Assembly (NCBI GenBank): GCA_002416125.1
Contig: DIBU01000008.1
Location: 1 to 64,000, forward strand
Origin: Halieaceae bacterium UBA5044
GTDB taxonomy: Bacteria > Pseudomonadota > Gammaproteobacteria > Pseudomonadales > Halieaceae
Length of the DNA: 64,000 bases
Direction: 5' to 3'
Shown here: positions 32,656 to 43,979 of the stretch, piece by piece
How positions within the stretch are numbered: the first letter of the stretch is position 1
Layout: each line of letters starts with the position of its first letter
Notes under the pieces: generated by a model
What the model saw: only the letters and a program-made list of their open reading frames with translations
Databases searched by the model: none
What the model was told of the DNA's origin: nothing
Position numbers and translations under genes: made by a program

Positions 32656-34525
32656 CGGTCTGCTCCTCTGCCACCCCGTCGACTGGCTCGGGGTCATCGA
32701 CCAGCCAGGCGTCCAGCACGGCCCGGGCGATGGGCGAGGCCGCGGAGGCCCCGCCGCCATTCTCCACAATCACTGCGACGGCAATGGTGGGCGCCTCGTA
32801 GGGCGCGAAGGCGATGAACAGCCCGTGGTTGCGGTGCCGTTCGGCCACATCGGCCTCCACGTAAATCGCATTCTGCGCAATGCCGATGACCTGTGAAGTA
32901 CCCGTTTTACTGGCCATTTCGTAGCGTATACCCTCGCCGATCTTGCGCGCCGTGCCCCGGGCACTGTGCACGACTGCCCGCATGGATTCGTGCACCGCCT
33001 CCCAGTAGGCCGGGGGGGCCGATAGTGTCTCGACAGGTTCATTCGGCAGTTCCTGGCCCGCCACGCTGCGCAGCAGGCGCGGCGTGCGCCACTGCCCACG
33101 GGTGGCGAGAACACTGGTCGCCGCCGCCAGTTGCATGGGTGTCGCCAGCATGTAGCCCTGACCGATCCCGGCACTCAGGGTTTCTCCCGGGTACCAGGGC
33201 TGGTTCATGGCGTCACGCTTCCAGCGGGTGGAGGGCAGCACACCGGGGCGCTCGTTGGTTGTGTCCACCTGGGTGCGCTTGCCGAGGCCATAACCAGAGA
33301 GGTACTCGTGCATGCGGTCTATCGTGAGACGCCGGGCGAGGTCGTAAAAGTAGACGTCGCAGGACTCTGCAACGGCCATGTGCATGTCCACACGGGGGGC
33401 ATGCCCTGTGCCACGGATCTTCAGGATCCAGTCGCGATAGCGGCGGGAGTCTCCCGGGAGGCTGTACCAGCCGGGGTCCGGGACGGTGGTTTCCGGCGTC
33501 ACCAGCCCCGCCTGCAGCCCTGCCATGGCCATCATTGGCTTCACCGTGGAGCCCGGCGGGTACTGGCCCTGTATGGCGCGGTTGAACAGGGGCACGTCCG
33601 GGGAATTGCGCAGCGCCTGGTAATCCGCAGAACTGATGCCGTTGACGAACAGGTTGGTATCGAAGCCCGGGGTGGAAACCAGTGCCAGCACGCCGCCGGT
33701 CCAGGGATCGATGGCGACCACGGCGCCGCGTTGTTCACCCAGCGCCTCCAGCGCGGTCTGCTGCAGCTCAAAGTCCAGGTGCAGCGTGATATCCGCACCC
33801 GGTACCGGGTCGAAGCGCTCCAGCACCCTCAGCACACGTCCATGCGCATTGGTCTCCACATTCTGATACCCCACCTCCCCGTGCAGCAGGTCTTCGTAGA
33901 ATTTCTCCACGCCCACCTTGCCCACATGAAAGGTGCCGCGGTAGTCGCGCTCATCCAGGCTTTGCGCCTCCTGCTCATTGATCCGCCCGACATACCCCAC
34001 CGCATGGGAGAACAGGGGGCCATGCGGATAGTGCCGCACCAGCTGCGCATCCACTGTGACACCCGGCATGCGGTGCCGGTTCACCGCCAACAGGGCGCGC
34101 TCTTCCTCGGTCAGCCGAAAACGCAGGGGCACCGCCTCGTAGGGACGACGACGCTGCAGCTTCTGCTGGAAGTTTTCGAGGTCGGACTCCGAAATGGGCA
34201 GCAGCGCCTGCAACTCCGCCAGCGTGGCATCGAGATCCTCCACGCGCTCGCGGACGATGGACAGGATATGGCTGGGCCGGTTGTCGGCCAGCAGCACGCC
34301 GTTGCGGTCGTAGATCAGGCCGCGTTTGGGGGGCAGGGGCTGCAATTGCACCCGGTTGCGGTCGGACTGGGTACGATAGATCTCGTAATCATTGATTTGC
34401 AGGTCGTAGTACCGCGCCAGTATCACGCCCAGCAAGGCCAGCACCAGCAGCACTGAAAACAGGATCCGGGTAATGAACAGGCGGGCTTCACCGCCGGGGT
34501 CCTTAAGAGGAATGTGCTGTGGCAT
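32648..34525 (-). CDS. mrdA: Penicillin-binding protein 2 (transpeptidase)
   Basis: A 625-residue class B PBP. It has one N-terminal membrane helix (about residues 15-38), a dimerisation/pedestal domain, and a transpeptidase domain with SxxK in PPGSTVKPMMAM, SxN-equivalent SCD in VAESCDVYFYD and KTG in ASKTGTSQVIG. It partners RodA in the elongasome. The ATG at 34523-34525 (MPQHIPL) was chosen by conservation. It lies 35 bp after rlmH. Confidence 0.97.
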   Translation of the reverse strand: MPQHIPLKDPGGEARLFITRILFSVLLVLALLGVILARYYDLQINDYEIYRTQSDRNRVQLQPLPPKRGLIYDRNGVLLADNRPSHILSIVRERVEDLDATLAELQALLPISESDLENFQQKLQRRRPYEAVPLRFRLTEEERALLAVNRHRMPGVTVDAQLVRHYPHGPLFSHAVGYVGRINEQEAQSLDERDYRGTFHVGKVGVEKFYEDLLHGEVGYQNVETNAHGRVLRVLERFDPVPGADITLHLDFELQQTALEALGEQRGAVVAIDPWTGGVLALVSTPGFDTNLFVNGISSADYQALRNSPDVPLFNRAIQGQYPPGSTVKPMMAMAGLQAGLVTPETTVPDPGWYSLPGDSRRYRDWILKIRGTGHAPRVDMHMAVAESCDVYFYDLARRLTIDRMHEYLSGYGLGKRTQVDTTNERPGVLPSTRWKRDAMNQPWYPGETLSAGIGQGYMLATPMQLAAATSVLATRGQWRTPRLLRSVAGQELPNEPVETLSAPPAYWEAVHESMRAVVHSARGTARKIGEGIRYEMASKTGTSQVIGIAQNAIYVEADVAERHRNHGLFIAFAPYEAPTIAVAVIVENGGGASAASPIARAVLDAWLVDDPEPVDGVAEEQTDG

Positions 34526-34560
34526 GTCGTGCAGGGCCCGCGAGGTGGCTGGCTGGTGCG

Positions 34561-35031
34561 TCAGGCGCGATGATACGGGTGCCCGGCAGTGATTGTCCAA
34601 GCCCGGTACAGCTGTTCTGCAAGCACCACGCGCACCAGAGGGTGCGGCAGGGTGAGCGCGCTCAGTGACCAGCGCTGCTGAGCGCGCTGCAGGCAGTCCT
34701 GCGACAGACCGTCTGGACCACCAATCAGCAGGCTGACATGGGTCCCCGCCATCTGCCAGTCACTGAGTTCCTCTGCGAGTTGCTCAGTGCTCCACGCGGC
34801 GCCACGCACATCGAGTGCAATGACCCGGTCGCCCTCGGGCAGCGCCTTGAGAATCTGTTCGCCCTCGCGCAGCCGGAGCTGCTCCGGGCTGGTATCGCGT
34901 CCACGCCGGGCCAGGGGCAACTCACGCCACTCCAGGCGAATCTCCCGAGGCAGCCTGCGGCTGTAGTCCGCGACACCTTCGTTGACCCAGGCAGGCATTT
35001 TGCCGCCCACGGTAATGACCGTCAGACGCAT
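34561..35031 (-). CDS. rlmH: 23S rRNA pseudouridine-1915 N3-methyltransferase RlmH
   Basis: A 156-residue SPOUT methyltransferase. LIGGPDGLSQDCL forms the knotted SAM site, and the C-terminus LAEQLYRAWTITAGHPYHRA is nearly invariant in the family. It methylates pseudouridine 1915 in helix 69. The ATG at 35029-35031 shares a base with the rsfS stop (TGATG); an in-frame TTG three bases earlier is less likely. Confidence 0.96.
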   Translation of the reverse strand: MRLTVITVGGKMPAWVNEGVADYSRRLPREIRLEWRELPLARRGRDTSPEQLRLREGEQILKALPEGDRVIALDVRGAAWSTEQLAEELSDWQMAGTHVSLLIGGPDGLSQDCLQRAQQRWSLSALTLPHPLVRVVLAEQLYRAWTITAGHPYHRA

Positions 35032-35366
35032 CAACCACTCTGCCCGGTATCGACCCAGAGCCGCTCAAGGTCATAGAAATCGCGGGTCGCGGGCAGCATC
35101 ACATGCACCACCACATCACCGAAATCCACCAGAACCCATTCGCCCGGGTTTTCGCCCTCAACCCCCAGCGGGCGGATGCCTTCTTTTTTGGCTTCCATGC
35201 AGACATTATCCGCGAGGGACTTGACGTGCCGGTTGGAGGTGCCACTGGCGATGACCAGGTAATCCATGACGTCAGTCAGGTCTCTCACATCCAGGGTGAC
35301 GGTGTTGACCGCCTTCAGCTCATCCAGGGCATTGATGACGAGTTCTTTCAGGTTTTCGGCTTGCAT
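35031..35366 (-). CDS. rsfS: Ribosomal silencing factor RsfS
   Basis: A 111-residue protein of the Iojap family (DVRDLTDVMDYLVIASGTSNRHVKSLADNV, then GEWVLVDFGDVVVHVM). It binds ribosomal protein uL14 and blocks subunit joining under nutrient stress. It sits between nadD (20 bp upstream) and rlmH (one-base overlap), the classic order. Confidence 0.96.
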   Translation of the reverse strand: MQAENLKELVINALDELKAVNTVTLDVRDLTDVMDYLVIASGTSNRHVKSLADNVCMEAKKEGIRPLGVEGENPGEWVLVDFGDVVVHVMLPATRDFYDLERLWVDTGQSG

Positions 35367-35386
35367 CCGGTGTTGTTCTCTCCAGT

Positions 35387-36058
35387 TCAGAAATCGATGC
35401 CAGCCGCGTACAGCTGGTGCTTTTCAATATAGTCCAGTACCGGCTCAGGGAGCAGGTAACGCGGGGAACGCCCCGCAGCGCACAGGGCACGAATCTCGGT
35501 TGAGGAAATGTCCAGGGGCCGCAGTTCCAGCACCAGCACCGCTCCGGCAGGGTGTTGCTGCACTGCCGAGGGCTCCGCCGCCCTGTGCCGCGTCAGCCAG
35601 TCTGCCACCGCACCCTGCTCGGGCAACTGCCAGCCGGGCCGCGCGATCACCACAATATGCGCAAAGTCGAGCAGCGCCTGCCAGCGATGCCAGCGGTCCA
35701 GGCCGAGCAGTGCATCGCAGCCCAGCACCAGGCTCAGGCTGCGCTGTGGCCCGTATTCGGCACGCAGTTCCTGCAGGCTGTCGACCGTCCATGAGGGCCC
35801 GCTGCGCGCCAGCTCACGACGGTCACAAAACAGGCGGGGTTCGCCCAGAATCGCCAGCTCCACCATGTCGGCGCGGCGCGTCGCCGGGCAATCCGGCGCA
35901 TCGCGATGCGGCGGTGTGGCACAGGGCATCAGGTGCAGCCGGCCAAAGCCGAGGCGCTCAACCAGCTCCAGCGCAGAGCGCAGGTGCCCGTTGTGTATCG
36001 GGTTGAAAGTCCCGCCAAGGATGGCAACCGGAGCGACACTGGCCTCGGGCAGCGTCAA
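35387..36058 (-). CDS. nadD: Nicotinate-nucleotide adenylyltransferase
   Basis: A 223-residue nucleotidyltransferase with the GTFNPIHNGHL active-site motif (T/HxGH) and the C-terminal ISSTEIRALCAAGRSPRYLLP. It forms deamido-NAD from nicotinate mononucleotide. Its ATG overlaps the proA stop by 4 bp. Its family and length are standard. Confidence 0.96.
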   Translation of the reverse strand: MTLPEASVAPVAILGGTFNPIHNGHLRSALELVERLGFGRLHLMPCATPPHRDAPDCPATRRADMVELAILGEPRLFCDRRELARSGPSWTVDSLQELRAEYGPQRSLSLVLGCDALLGLDRWHRWQALLDFAHIVVIARPGWQLPEQGAVADWLTRHRAAEPSAVQQHPAGAVLVLELRPLDISSTEIRALCAAGRSPRYLLPEPVLDYIEKHQLYAAGIDF

Positions 36059-37311
36059 CAGCGAACCTGCCCCTCGCCAAATACCACGTACTTGCGCGAT
36101 GTCAGGCCTTCCAGGCCGACCGGCCCGCGGGCGTGCAGCTTGTCGGTGGAGATGCCGATCTCCGCACCCAGCCCGTATTCGAATCCATCGGCAAAGCGCG
36201 TTGAAGCGTTGATCATGACCGAGCTGGAATCCACTTCACGCAGGAACCGCATGGCGCGTCCGTGGTGCTGCGTGACGATGCTGTCGGTGTGCTGCGAACC
36301 GTAATGATTGATGTGCGCAATGGCGTCATCAAGCCCGTCAACGATGCGCAGGGCAAGCACGGGCGCCAGGTATTCCTCAAACCAGTCCTGTTCGGTGGCC
36401 GCCTGCACGCCCGGCAGGAGGGCGCAGCTGCGGGCACAGCCCCGCAGTTCGACACCTTTGGCGGCGAAGGCCTCGGCCAGGCGCGGCAGCAAGACCGGCG
36501 CCTCTCCCGCCGCGACAAGCAACGTTTCCATGGTGTTGCAGGTGCCGTAGCGGTGGGTCTTGGCATTCAGGGCAATGGCCACCGCCATGTCGTGGTCTGC
36601 GCCGGCATCGATGTACACATGGCAGACGCCGTCGAGGTGCTTGATCACCGGCACACGGGCGTCGCGGCTGATGCGCTCAATCAGGCTCTTGCCGCCGCGG
36701 GGGATGATCACATCCACGTACTCGGGCATGCCGATCAGCGCACCCACCGCAGCCCGGTCGGCGGTTTCCACGACCTGCACCGCGGCAGCCGGCAGACCCG
36801 CCTGCCCGAGCCCCGTGGCGATACAGGCGGCGATCGCCCGGTTGGAGGCCAGCGACTCGGACCCGCCCCGCAGGATGGTGGCATTGGCCGACTTCAGGCA
36901 GAGGCTGGCCGCCTCCACAGTGACGTTGGGACGCGACTCGTAGATGATGCCGATCACCCCCAGCGGTACCCGCATGCGGCCCACCTGGATGCCGCTCGGC
37001 ATGCGGTTGACGTCACTGATGCTGCCCACCGGATCGGCGAGCGCGGCCACCTGCTGCAAACCCTGCAGCATGGCGTCGATACGCGCCGGGGTCAGCTCCA
37101 GACGATCCAGCAGCGGCGCATCGAGCCCGCGCTCGCGACCGCGGGCGAGGTCTTCGGCATTGGCTTGCGCCAGGCTGTCGCGGGCGGCATCCAGCGCCTC
37201 GCAGGTCGCCAGCAGGGCGGCATTGCGCTGCGCCGTACTCGACGCCGCCAGCTGCCGCGAGGCGGCGCGCGCCGCGCCCCCCAGCTCCTGCATGTAATGC
37301 TCAATGCTCAT
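36055..37311 (-). CDS. proA: Gamma-glutamyl phosphate reductase
   Basis: A 418-residue aldehyde-dehydrogenase-fold enzyme for proline synthesis (NADPH-dependent reduction of gamma-glutamyl phosphate). The catalytic Cys is at about 258 in HRYGTCNTMETLLV. The cofactor region includes GVIGIIYESRPNVTVEAASLCLKS. The ATG (MSIEHYMQEL) lies at 37309-37311; the upstream frame overlaps the divergent gene. ProB is not in the window. This appears to be the first gene of the proA-to-lipB run of minus-strand genes. Confidence 0.96.
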   Translation of the reverse strand: MSIEHYMQELGGAARAASRQLAASSTAQRNAALLATCEALDAARDSLAQANAEDLARGRERGLDAPLLDRLELTPARIDAMLQGLQQVAALADPVGSISDVNRMPSGIQVGRMRVPLGVIGIIYESRPNVTVEAASLCLKSANATILRGGSESLASNRAIAACIATGLGQAGLPAAAVQVVETADRAAVGALIGMPEYVDVIIPRGGKSLIERISRDARVPVIKHLDGVCHVYIDAGADHDMAVAIALNAKTHRYGTCNTMETLLVAAGEAPVLLPRLAEAFAAKGVELRGCARSCALLPGVQAATEQDWFEEYLAPVLALRIVDGLDDAIAHINHYGSQHTDSIVTQHHGRAMRFLREVDSSSVMINASTRFADGFEYGLGAEIGISTDKLHARGPVGLEGLTSRKYVVFGEGQVRC

Positions 37312-37399
37312 TCCGCTTCCCGTGCCTGTTTCGCCGCCGATTATACCTGAAGCCCGGGGCGGGTGTGCTAATCTGCTGACAGACCGCACAGGAGCCCCC

Positions 37400-38035
37400 A
37401 TGAACGACCTGCCCACTCTCGAATGCTTCTACGACTGTTCCAGTCCCTGGACCTATCTCGCCTTCCACCGCCTGCAACCCCTGTGCCGCGGCCTGGGCGT
37501 CGCGATCGACTGGCGCCCGATCCTTGTCGGCGGGGTGTTCAATGCGGTCAACCAGGGGTTGTATGCGGCCCGTGAAAGCATGTTCAACAATCCCCGCCGC
37601 CTGGGCCACTACCAGAAAGACCTCGCGGACTGGGCGGAGTATTGTGGCCTCACCATCCGTCACCCGGACGTTTTCCCGGTGAACTCGGCGGGTGCCATGC
37701 GCGGCGCCCTGTTCGCTGCCGAACAGGGGCTGCTGGTACCCTGGTCAGAGGCCGTATTCGCCGCCTACTGGAGCGATAACCGGGACATCTCGCAGCAGGA
37801 CGTGCTCGCGCAACTGGCTGCGGATGTGGGCCTGGACCCGGAGGCAACACTGGCTGCCACCCGCGACCCCCACTACAAGGCGCTGCTGCGCGCCAACACC
37901 GATGAGCTGGTGGAACGGGGTGGCTACGGCTCGCCGACGCTGTTCATCAACGGGTCGGACATGTATTTCGGGAACGACCGCCTGCCACTGGTGGAGTACC
38001 GCCTCAGGCAGTGCCTCGCCGGTGACGGACGCTGA
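37400..38035 (+). CDS. 2-hydroxychromene-2-carboxylate isomerase family (DsbA fold)
   Basis: A 211-residue thioredoxin-fold protein of the kappa-class GST/HCCA-isomerase group. FYDCSSPWTYLAFHRL has the active-site Ser, with no CxxC. IDWRPILVGGVFNAVNQG and the C-terminal GYGSPTLFINGSDMYFGNDRL are typical. Named family members act in naphthalene degradation, but most genomic copies have unknown glutathione-linked roles; no aromatic pathway is nearby. An AGGAG site precedes the ATG at 37400. It is divergent from proA and convergent with grxD. Confidence 0.88.
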   Translation: MNDLPTLECFYDCSSPWTYLAFHRLQPLCRGLGVAIDWRPILVGGVFNAVNQGLYAARESMFNNPRRLGHYQKDLADWAEYCGLTIRHPDVFPVNSAGAMRGALFAAEQGLLVPWSEAVFAAYWSDNRDISQQDVLAQLAADVGLDPEATLAATRDPHYKALLRANTDELVERGGYGSPTLFINGSDMYFGNDRLPLVEYRLRQCLAGDGR

Positions 38036-38062
38036 GGCCCGGGGGCCGGGCCGCGCGCGGCG

Positions 38063-38392
38063 TCAGCTGGCGCTCTGGGCGGCAGCGGCTTCCTTGACCA
38101 GCGCCAGCAGTTCACCGCTGGCGTGCATCTCGGTGACGATATCGCAACCACCGATGAGTTCGCCGTTGATCCACAACTGCGGGAAGGTCGGCCAGTTCGC
38201 GTACTTGGGCAGGTTGGCGCGAATATCGGGGTTGGACAGTACATCCACGTAGGCGAAGCGCTCACCGCAGGCCATCAGGGCCTGTACGGTCTGCGCGGAA
38301 AACCCGCACTGCGGCTGGTTGGGGGAGCCCTTCATGTACAGCAGAATGCTGTTGCTCTGAATCTGCTCCTTGATCGTGTCGAGAATATCCAT
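38063..38392 (-). CDS. grxD: Monothiol glutaredoxin Grx4
   Basis: A 109-residue glutaredoxin with the CGFS Fe-S-binding motif (GSPNQPQCGFSAQTVQAL), the WPTFPQLWINGELIGGCDI cis-Pro/glutathione site, and a normal length. It carries or delivers 2Fe-2S clusters with BolA-type partners. The ATG at 38390-38392 starts MDILDTI; the longer upstream frame is non-conserved. Confidence 0.95.
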   Translation of the reverse strand: MDILDTIKEQIQSNSILLYMKGSPNQPQCGFSAQTVQALMACGERFAYVDVLSNPDIRANLPKYANWPTFPQLWINGELIGGCDIVTEMHASGELLALVKEAAAAQSAS

Positions 38393-38531
38393 AGTGTTCC
38401 ATGCCTGTGTTGGGGGTGCGTGTTGGACCCGTTGCGAGGGCGGAAGTTTACCCGATTCGGGGAGAAAACGCAGGCATGATGCGGGCAGCTTGCACAGGCC
38501 GCGGGAGGCTGACCGTGTCGCGGCAAGGCAA

Positions 38532-38560
38532 TTGCCAAGCTCTCGCAATGCCGCTAATAT
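38532..38560 (+). promoter_or_regulatory. Candidate argD promoter
   Basis: TTGCCA (38532-38537) and TAATAT (38555-38560) with exactly 17-bp spacing match consensus at 4 and 5 positions. Predicted initiation is near 38567, about 75 bases before argD. Confidence 0.55.
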
Positions 38561-38572
38561 CAGAGGTCTGAC

Positions 38573-38594
38573 AGGCAGCTAGCGCTGCCTTTTT
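38573..38594 (+). terminator. Terminator-like hairpin in the argD leader
   Basis: A 7-bp perfect stem (AGGCAGC at 38573-38579, GCTGCCT at 38584-38590) with a 4-base loop is followed directly by five T residues (38590-38594). It reads on the plus strand and lies between the predicted argD promoter and start codon. It could be an attenuator, or could stop read-through antisense to grxD coming from the gene at 37400. Confidence 0.6.
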
Positions 38595-38602
38595 GCGTTT
38601 CT

Positions 38603-38620
38603 GGGCCCCTGGGTGGGCCC
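38603..38620 (+). other. Second hairpin in the argD leader
   Basis: Two GGGCCC hexamers (38603-38608 and 38615-38620) flank a 6-base loop, just upstream of the argD ribosome-binding site (GGGGAG at 38628-38633). Together with the preceding hairpin it gives a structured 5' leader. Confidence 0.4.
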
Positions 38621-38641
38621 TGCCATTGGGGAGAAAAGCCG

Positions 38642-39808
38642 GTGTCCGCGTTGATGCAAACCTATGCAAGGCTGCCCGTGACCTTCAGTCACGGCGAAGG
38701 TGTCTACCTGGTGGACACCGATGGCCGACGCTACCTGGATGCATTGTCCGGCATCAGCGTCACCAACCTGGGGCATGCACATCCCGCCGTGACCGAGGCC
38801 GTCCAGCGCCAGGCGGGGCGCCTGCTGCACACCTCGAACCTCTACCGCATTGCTGCGCAGGAGGCGTTGGCCGACGCCCTGACGGCCGTCTCCGGCATGG
38901 AGACCGCCTTCTTCTGCAATTCCGGCGCGGAAGCCAATGAAGCCGCCATCAAGCTGGCCCGGCTGTACGGCCACCAGCGCGGGGTGGAGAAGCCGGCAGT
39001 CATCGTGTTCGAGAACGCCTTCCACGGCCGCACCCTCGCCACCCTCAGCGCCACCGGCAACCGCAAGATCCAGGCGGGCTTTGAACCGTTGGTGTCGGGC
39101 TTTATACGGGCACCCCTGAACGACCTGGCGGCCGTACAGCAAATCGCCGCCAACAACCCGGACGTGGTAGCGATACTGGTGGAGCCGATTCAGGGCGAAG
39201 GCGGTATCAGGGTGGCGGACACGGCGTTCATGCAGGGCCTGCGCGCACTCTGCGACGCTCGGGGCTGGCTGTTGATGCTCGACGAGGTGCAGTGCGGCAA
39301 CGGCCGTGCCGGCCACTATTTCGCCTGCCAGGGCATGGGCGTGGTGCCGGATGTGATCACCACCGCCAAGGGGCTGGGCAATGGCGTGCCCATCGGCGCC
39401 TGTCTGGCCCACGGCCCGGCGGCAACCGTGTTCAGGGCAGGCCACCACGGCTCCACTTACGGCGGCAACCCGCTGGCCTGCGCGGCCGGGCTTGCCGTGG
39501 TGAATACGGTGGTCAATGAAGGGCTCGCAGAACGGGCCACCGCGGCGGGCACACACCTGCGGCAGCGGCTGGAAACGGCGCTGCAGGGTTGCGACAACCT
39601 GGTCGAGATACGCGGTCGCGGCCTGATGATCGGCGTGCAGCTGCGCCGTGAATGTGGCGACCTGGTGCAACGTGCGCTGGCAGCGGGGCTGCTCATCAAC
39701 GTCACAGCGGGCGACACCATCCGCCTGCTGCCGCCGCTGATCTGCAGCGACGCACAGCTGGACGAACTGGCCGCTGGCCTCAATACATTGATCCGGGACT
39801 TCGATTGA
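38642..39808 (+). CDS. argD: Acetylornithine aminotransferase
   Basis: A 388-residue class III PLP aminotransferase. The N-terminal GHGVY-like motif is GEGVYLVDTDGRRYLDALSGI. The phosphate loop NSGAEANEAAIK, the PLP-contact LDEVQCGNGRAG and the Schiff-base Lys at about 243 (TTAKGLGNG) are all present. It converts N-acetylglutamate semialdehyde to acetylornithine. GTG at 38642 is chosen because GGGGAG lies 8 bases upstream; ATG at 38654 is the alternative. argF follows after 32 bp. Confidence 0.94.
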   Translation: MSALMQTYARLPVTFSHGEGVYLVDTDGRRYLDALSGISVTNLGHAHPAVTEAVQRQAGRLLHTSNLYRIAAQEALADALTAVSGMETAFFCNSGAEANEAAIKLARLYGHQRGVEKPAVIVFENAFHGRTLATLSATGNRKIQAGFEPLVSGFIRAPLNDLAAVQQIAANNPDVVAILVEPIQGEGGIRVADTAFMQGLRALCDARGWLLMLDEVQCGNGRAGHYFACQGMGVVPDVITTAKGLGNGVPIGACLAHGPAATVFRAGHHGSTYGGNPLACAAGLAVVNTVVNEGLAERATAAGTHLRQRLETALQGCDNLVEIRGRGLMIGVQLRRECGDLVQRALAAGLLINVTAGDTIRLLPPLICSDAQLDELAAGLNTLIRDFD

Positions 39809-39840
39809 AGCCCGGACCAGCGCTTTAGCAGGAAACTCTC

Positions 39841-40752
39841 ATGGCGTCACCCCGGCACTTCCTCACCCTGCTCGATTTCAGCCCCGACGAGCTGCAGTCA
39901 CTGATCAATCGCGCCAGCGAATTGAAACAGGGGCACCGCGCGGGCGCCGACCAGCGTCGCTTCCCGGGCAAGGTGCTGGCGATGATCTTTGCCAAGTCCT
40001 CGACCCGCACCCGCGTCTCCTTCGAGGCCGGTATGGCGCAGCTCGGCGGGCATGCCATGTTCCTCTCGCCCCAGGATACCCAGCTGGGTCGCGGCGAACC
40101 GGTGGAGGACAGCGCACGGGTCATCTCCTCCATGGTGGATGTGGTGATGATCCGCACCTTCGGTCACGACATTGTCGAACGCTTTGCAGCCCACTCCTCG
40201 GTGCCGGTGATCAATGCGCTCACCGACGACTTCCACCCCTGCCAGCTGCTGGCGGACATGCAGACCTGGCAGGAGCACCGGGGCCCCATGGCGGGCAAGA
40301 CCGCGGCCTGGGTCGGCGACGGCAACAATATGTGCCAGTCCTATATCAACGCCGCCCGGCAGTTCGATTTCAAACTGCGCATCGCCTGCCCCCCCGGATT
40401 TGAACCCCGCGCCGACCTGCTGCGCGACAACCGCAACCGGGTGGAGCTCAGTCATGACCCGGTTACGGCAGTGCGCGGCGCCGACCTCGTGGTGACGGAT
40501 GTCTGGGCCTCGATGGGCCAGGAAAAAGAACAGCAGACGCGCGCACGCCAGTTCGCACCCTACCAGGTGAACGAAGCCCTGATGGCGCACGCCGCCAGCG
40601 ATGCCCTCTACCTGCACTGTCTGCCGGCCCATCGCGGTGAGGAGATCAGCGCGGGGCTCATGGATGCGCCGGATACGGTGATCTGGGACGAGGCGGAAAA
40701 CCGCCTGCACGCCCAGAAGGCCCTGCTGGAGTTTCTGCTGCAGGGGGCCTAA
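39841..40752 (+). CDS. argF: Ornithine carbamoyltransferase
   Basis: A 303-residue anabolic OTCase with the carbamoyl-phosphate motif FAKSSTRTRVSFEAGM, the ornithine loop HPCQLLADMQT, and HCLPAHRGEEI carrying the active-site Cys. It makes citrulline in arginine synthesis, with argD upstream in the same direction. Complete and of normal length. Confidence 0.97.
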   Translation: MASPRHFLTLLDFSPDELQSLINRASELKQGHRAGADQRRFPGKVLAMIFAKSSTRTRVSFEAGMAQLGGHAMFLSPQDTQLGRGEPVEDSARVISSMVDVVMIRTFGHDIVERFAAHSSVPVINALTDDFHPCQLLADMQTWQEHRGPMAGKTAAWVGDGNNMCQSYINAARQFDFKLRIACPPGFEPRADLLRDNRNRVELSHDPVTAVRGADLVVTDVWASMGQEKEQQTRARQFAPYQVNEALMAHAASDALYLHCLPAHRGEEISAGLMDAPDTVIWDEAENRLHAQKALLEFLLQGA

Positions 40753-40774
40753 TAACCGGGGCGCCTAAACGCTA

Positions 40775-40792
40775 AAATTCTTAGAAGAATTT
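40775..40792. other. AT-rich inverted repeat downstream of argF
   Basis: A perfect 8-bp dyad AAATTCTT-AG-AAGAATTT stands out from GC-rich surroundings, 22 bp after the argF stop and about 250 bp before nrdA. It could be an operator or a weak 3' hairpin; there is no T-run of terminator type. The rest of 40753-41043 (291 bp) holds only the nrd control signals listed separately. Confidence 0.45.
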
Positions 40793-40900
40793 AATTGCCA
40801 GTGCCCCTGAACCGCACTGCCGCCCACTGCGCAGGGACAACTTCAAGCTCATTGCGGCCTGCGGGGTAAGTGGGTACAGACCTACCGCTTCACCCACAAC

Positions 40901-40909
40901 TTATCCACA
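40901..40909 (+). promoter_or_regulatory. DnaA box upstream of nrdAB
   Basis: TTATCCACA is a perfect DnaA box, 135 bp before the nrdA ATG. In E. coli the nrdAB promoter is also controlled through DnaA boxes, which links dNTP supply to replication initiation. A degenerate second site (TTATCCCCC) occurs near 40966. Confidence 0.65.
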
Positions 40910-40931
40910 ACATAAACCCAGCCTTGCGGCC

Positions 40932-40960
40932 TTGCAATGACGGCAGGGTCGCTTTATCTT
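40932..40960 (+). promoter_or_regulatory. Possible nrdA promoter
   Basis: TTGCAA (40932-40937) and TATCTT (40955-40960) with 17-bp spacing lie just downstream of the DnaA box. Matches are only moderate. I see no convincing pair of NrdR boxes in the region. Confidence 0.35.
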
Positions 40961-41043
40961 GTGCTTTATCCCCCCGGATACCCCAACATGTGGGGCCTCG
41001 ACAACAAAATAAGGCTGCTCGCCCCGCGCCGTACGGAGACGCT

Positions 41044-43926
<2,883 letters not shown>

Positions 43927-43979
43927 GCAGGGCCCGCAGATATCCTGAAACAACAGAGACGGCAAAAGGACAACAGTAC

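Noticed and set aside
40901..40909. Replication origin
   Set aside because: Only one perfect DnaA box; no AT-rich unwinding element cluster and no dnaA, dnaN or gidA neighbours. The nrdAB context explains the box.
40870..41043. N-terminal extension of NrdA from an upstream start
   Set aside because: It would translate through the DnaA box and promoter region, is not conserved, and ATG 41044 has a good ribosome-binding site.
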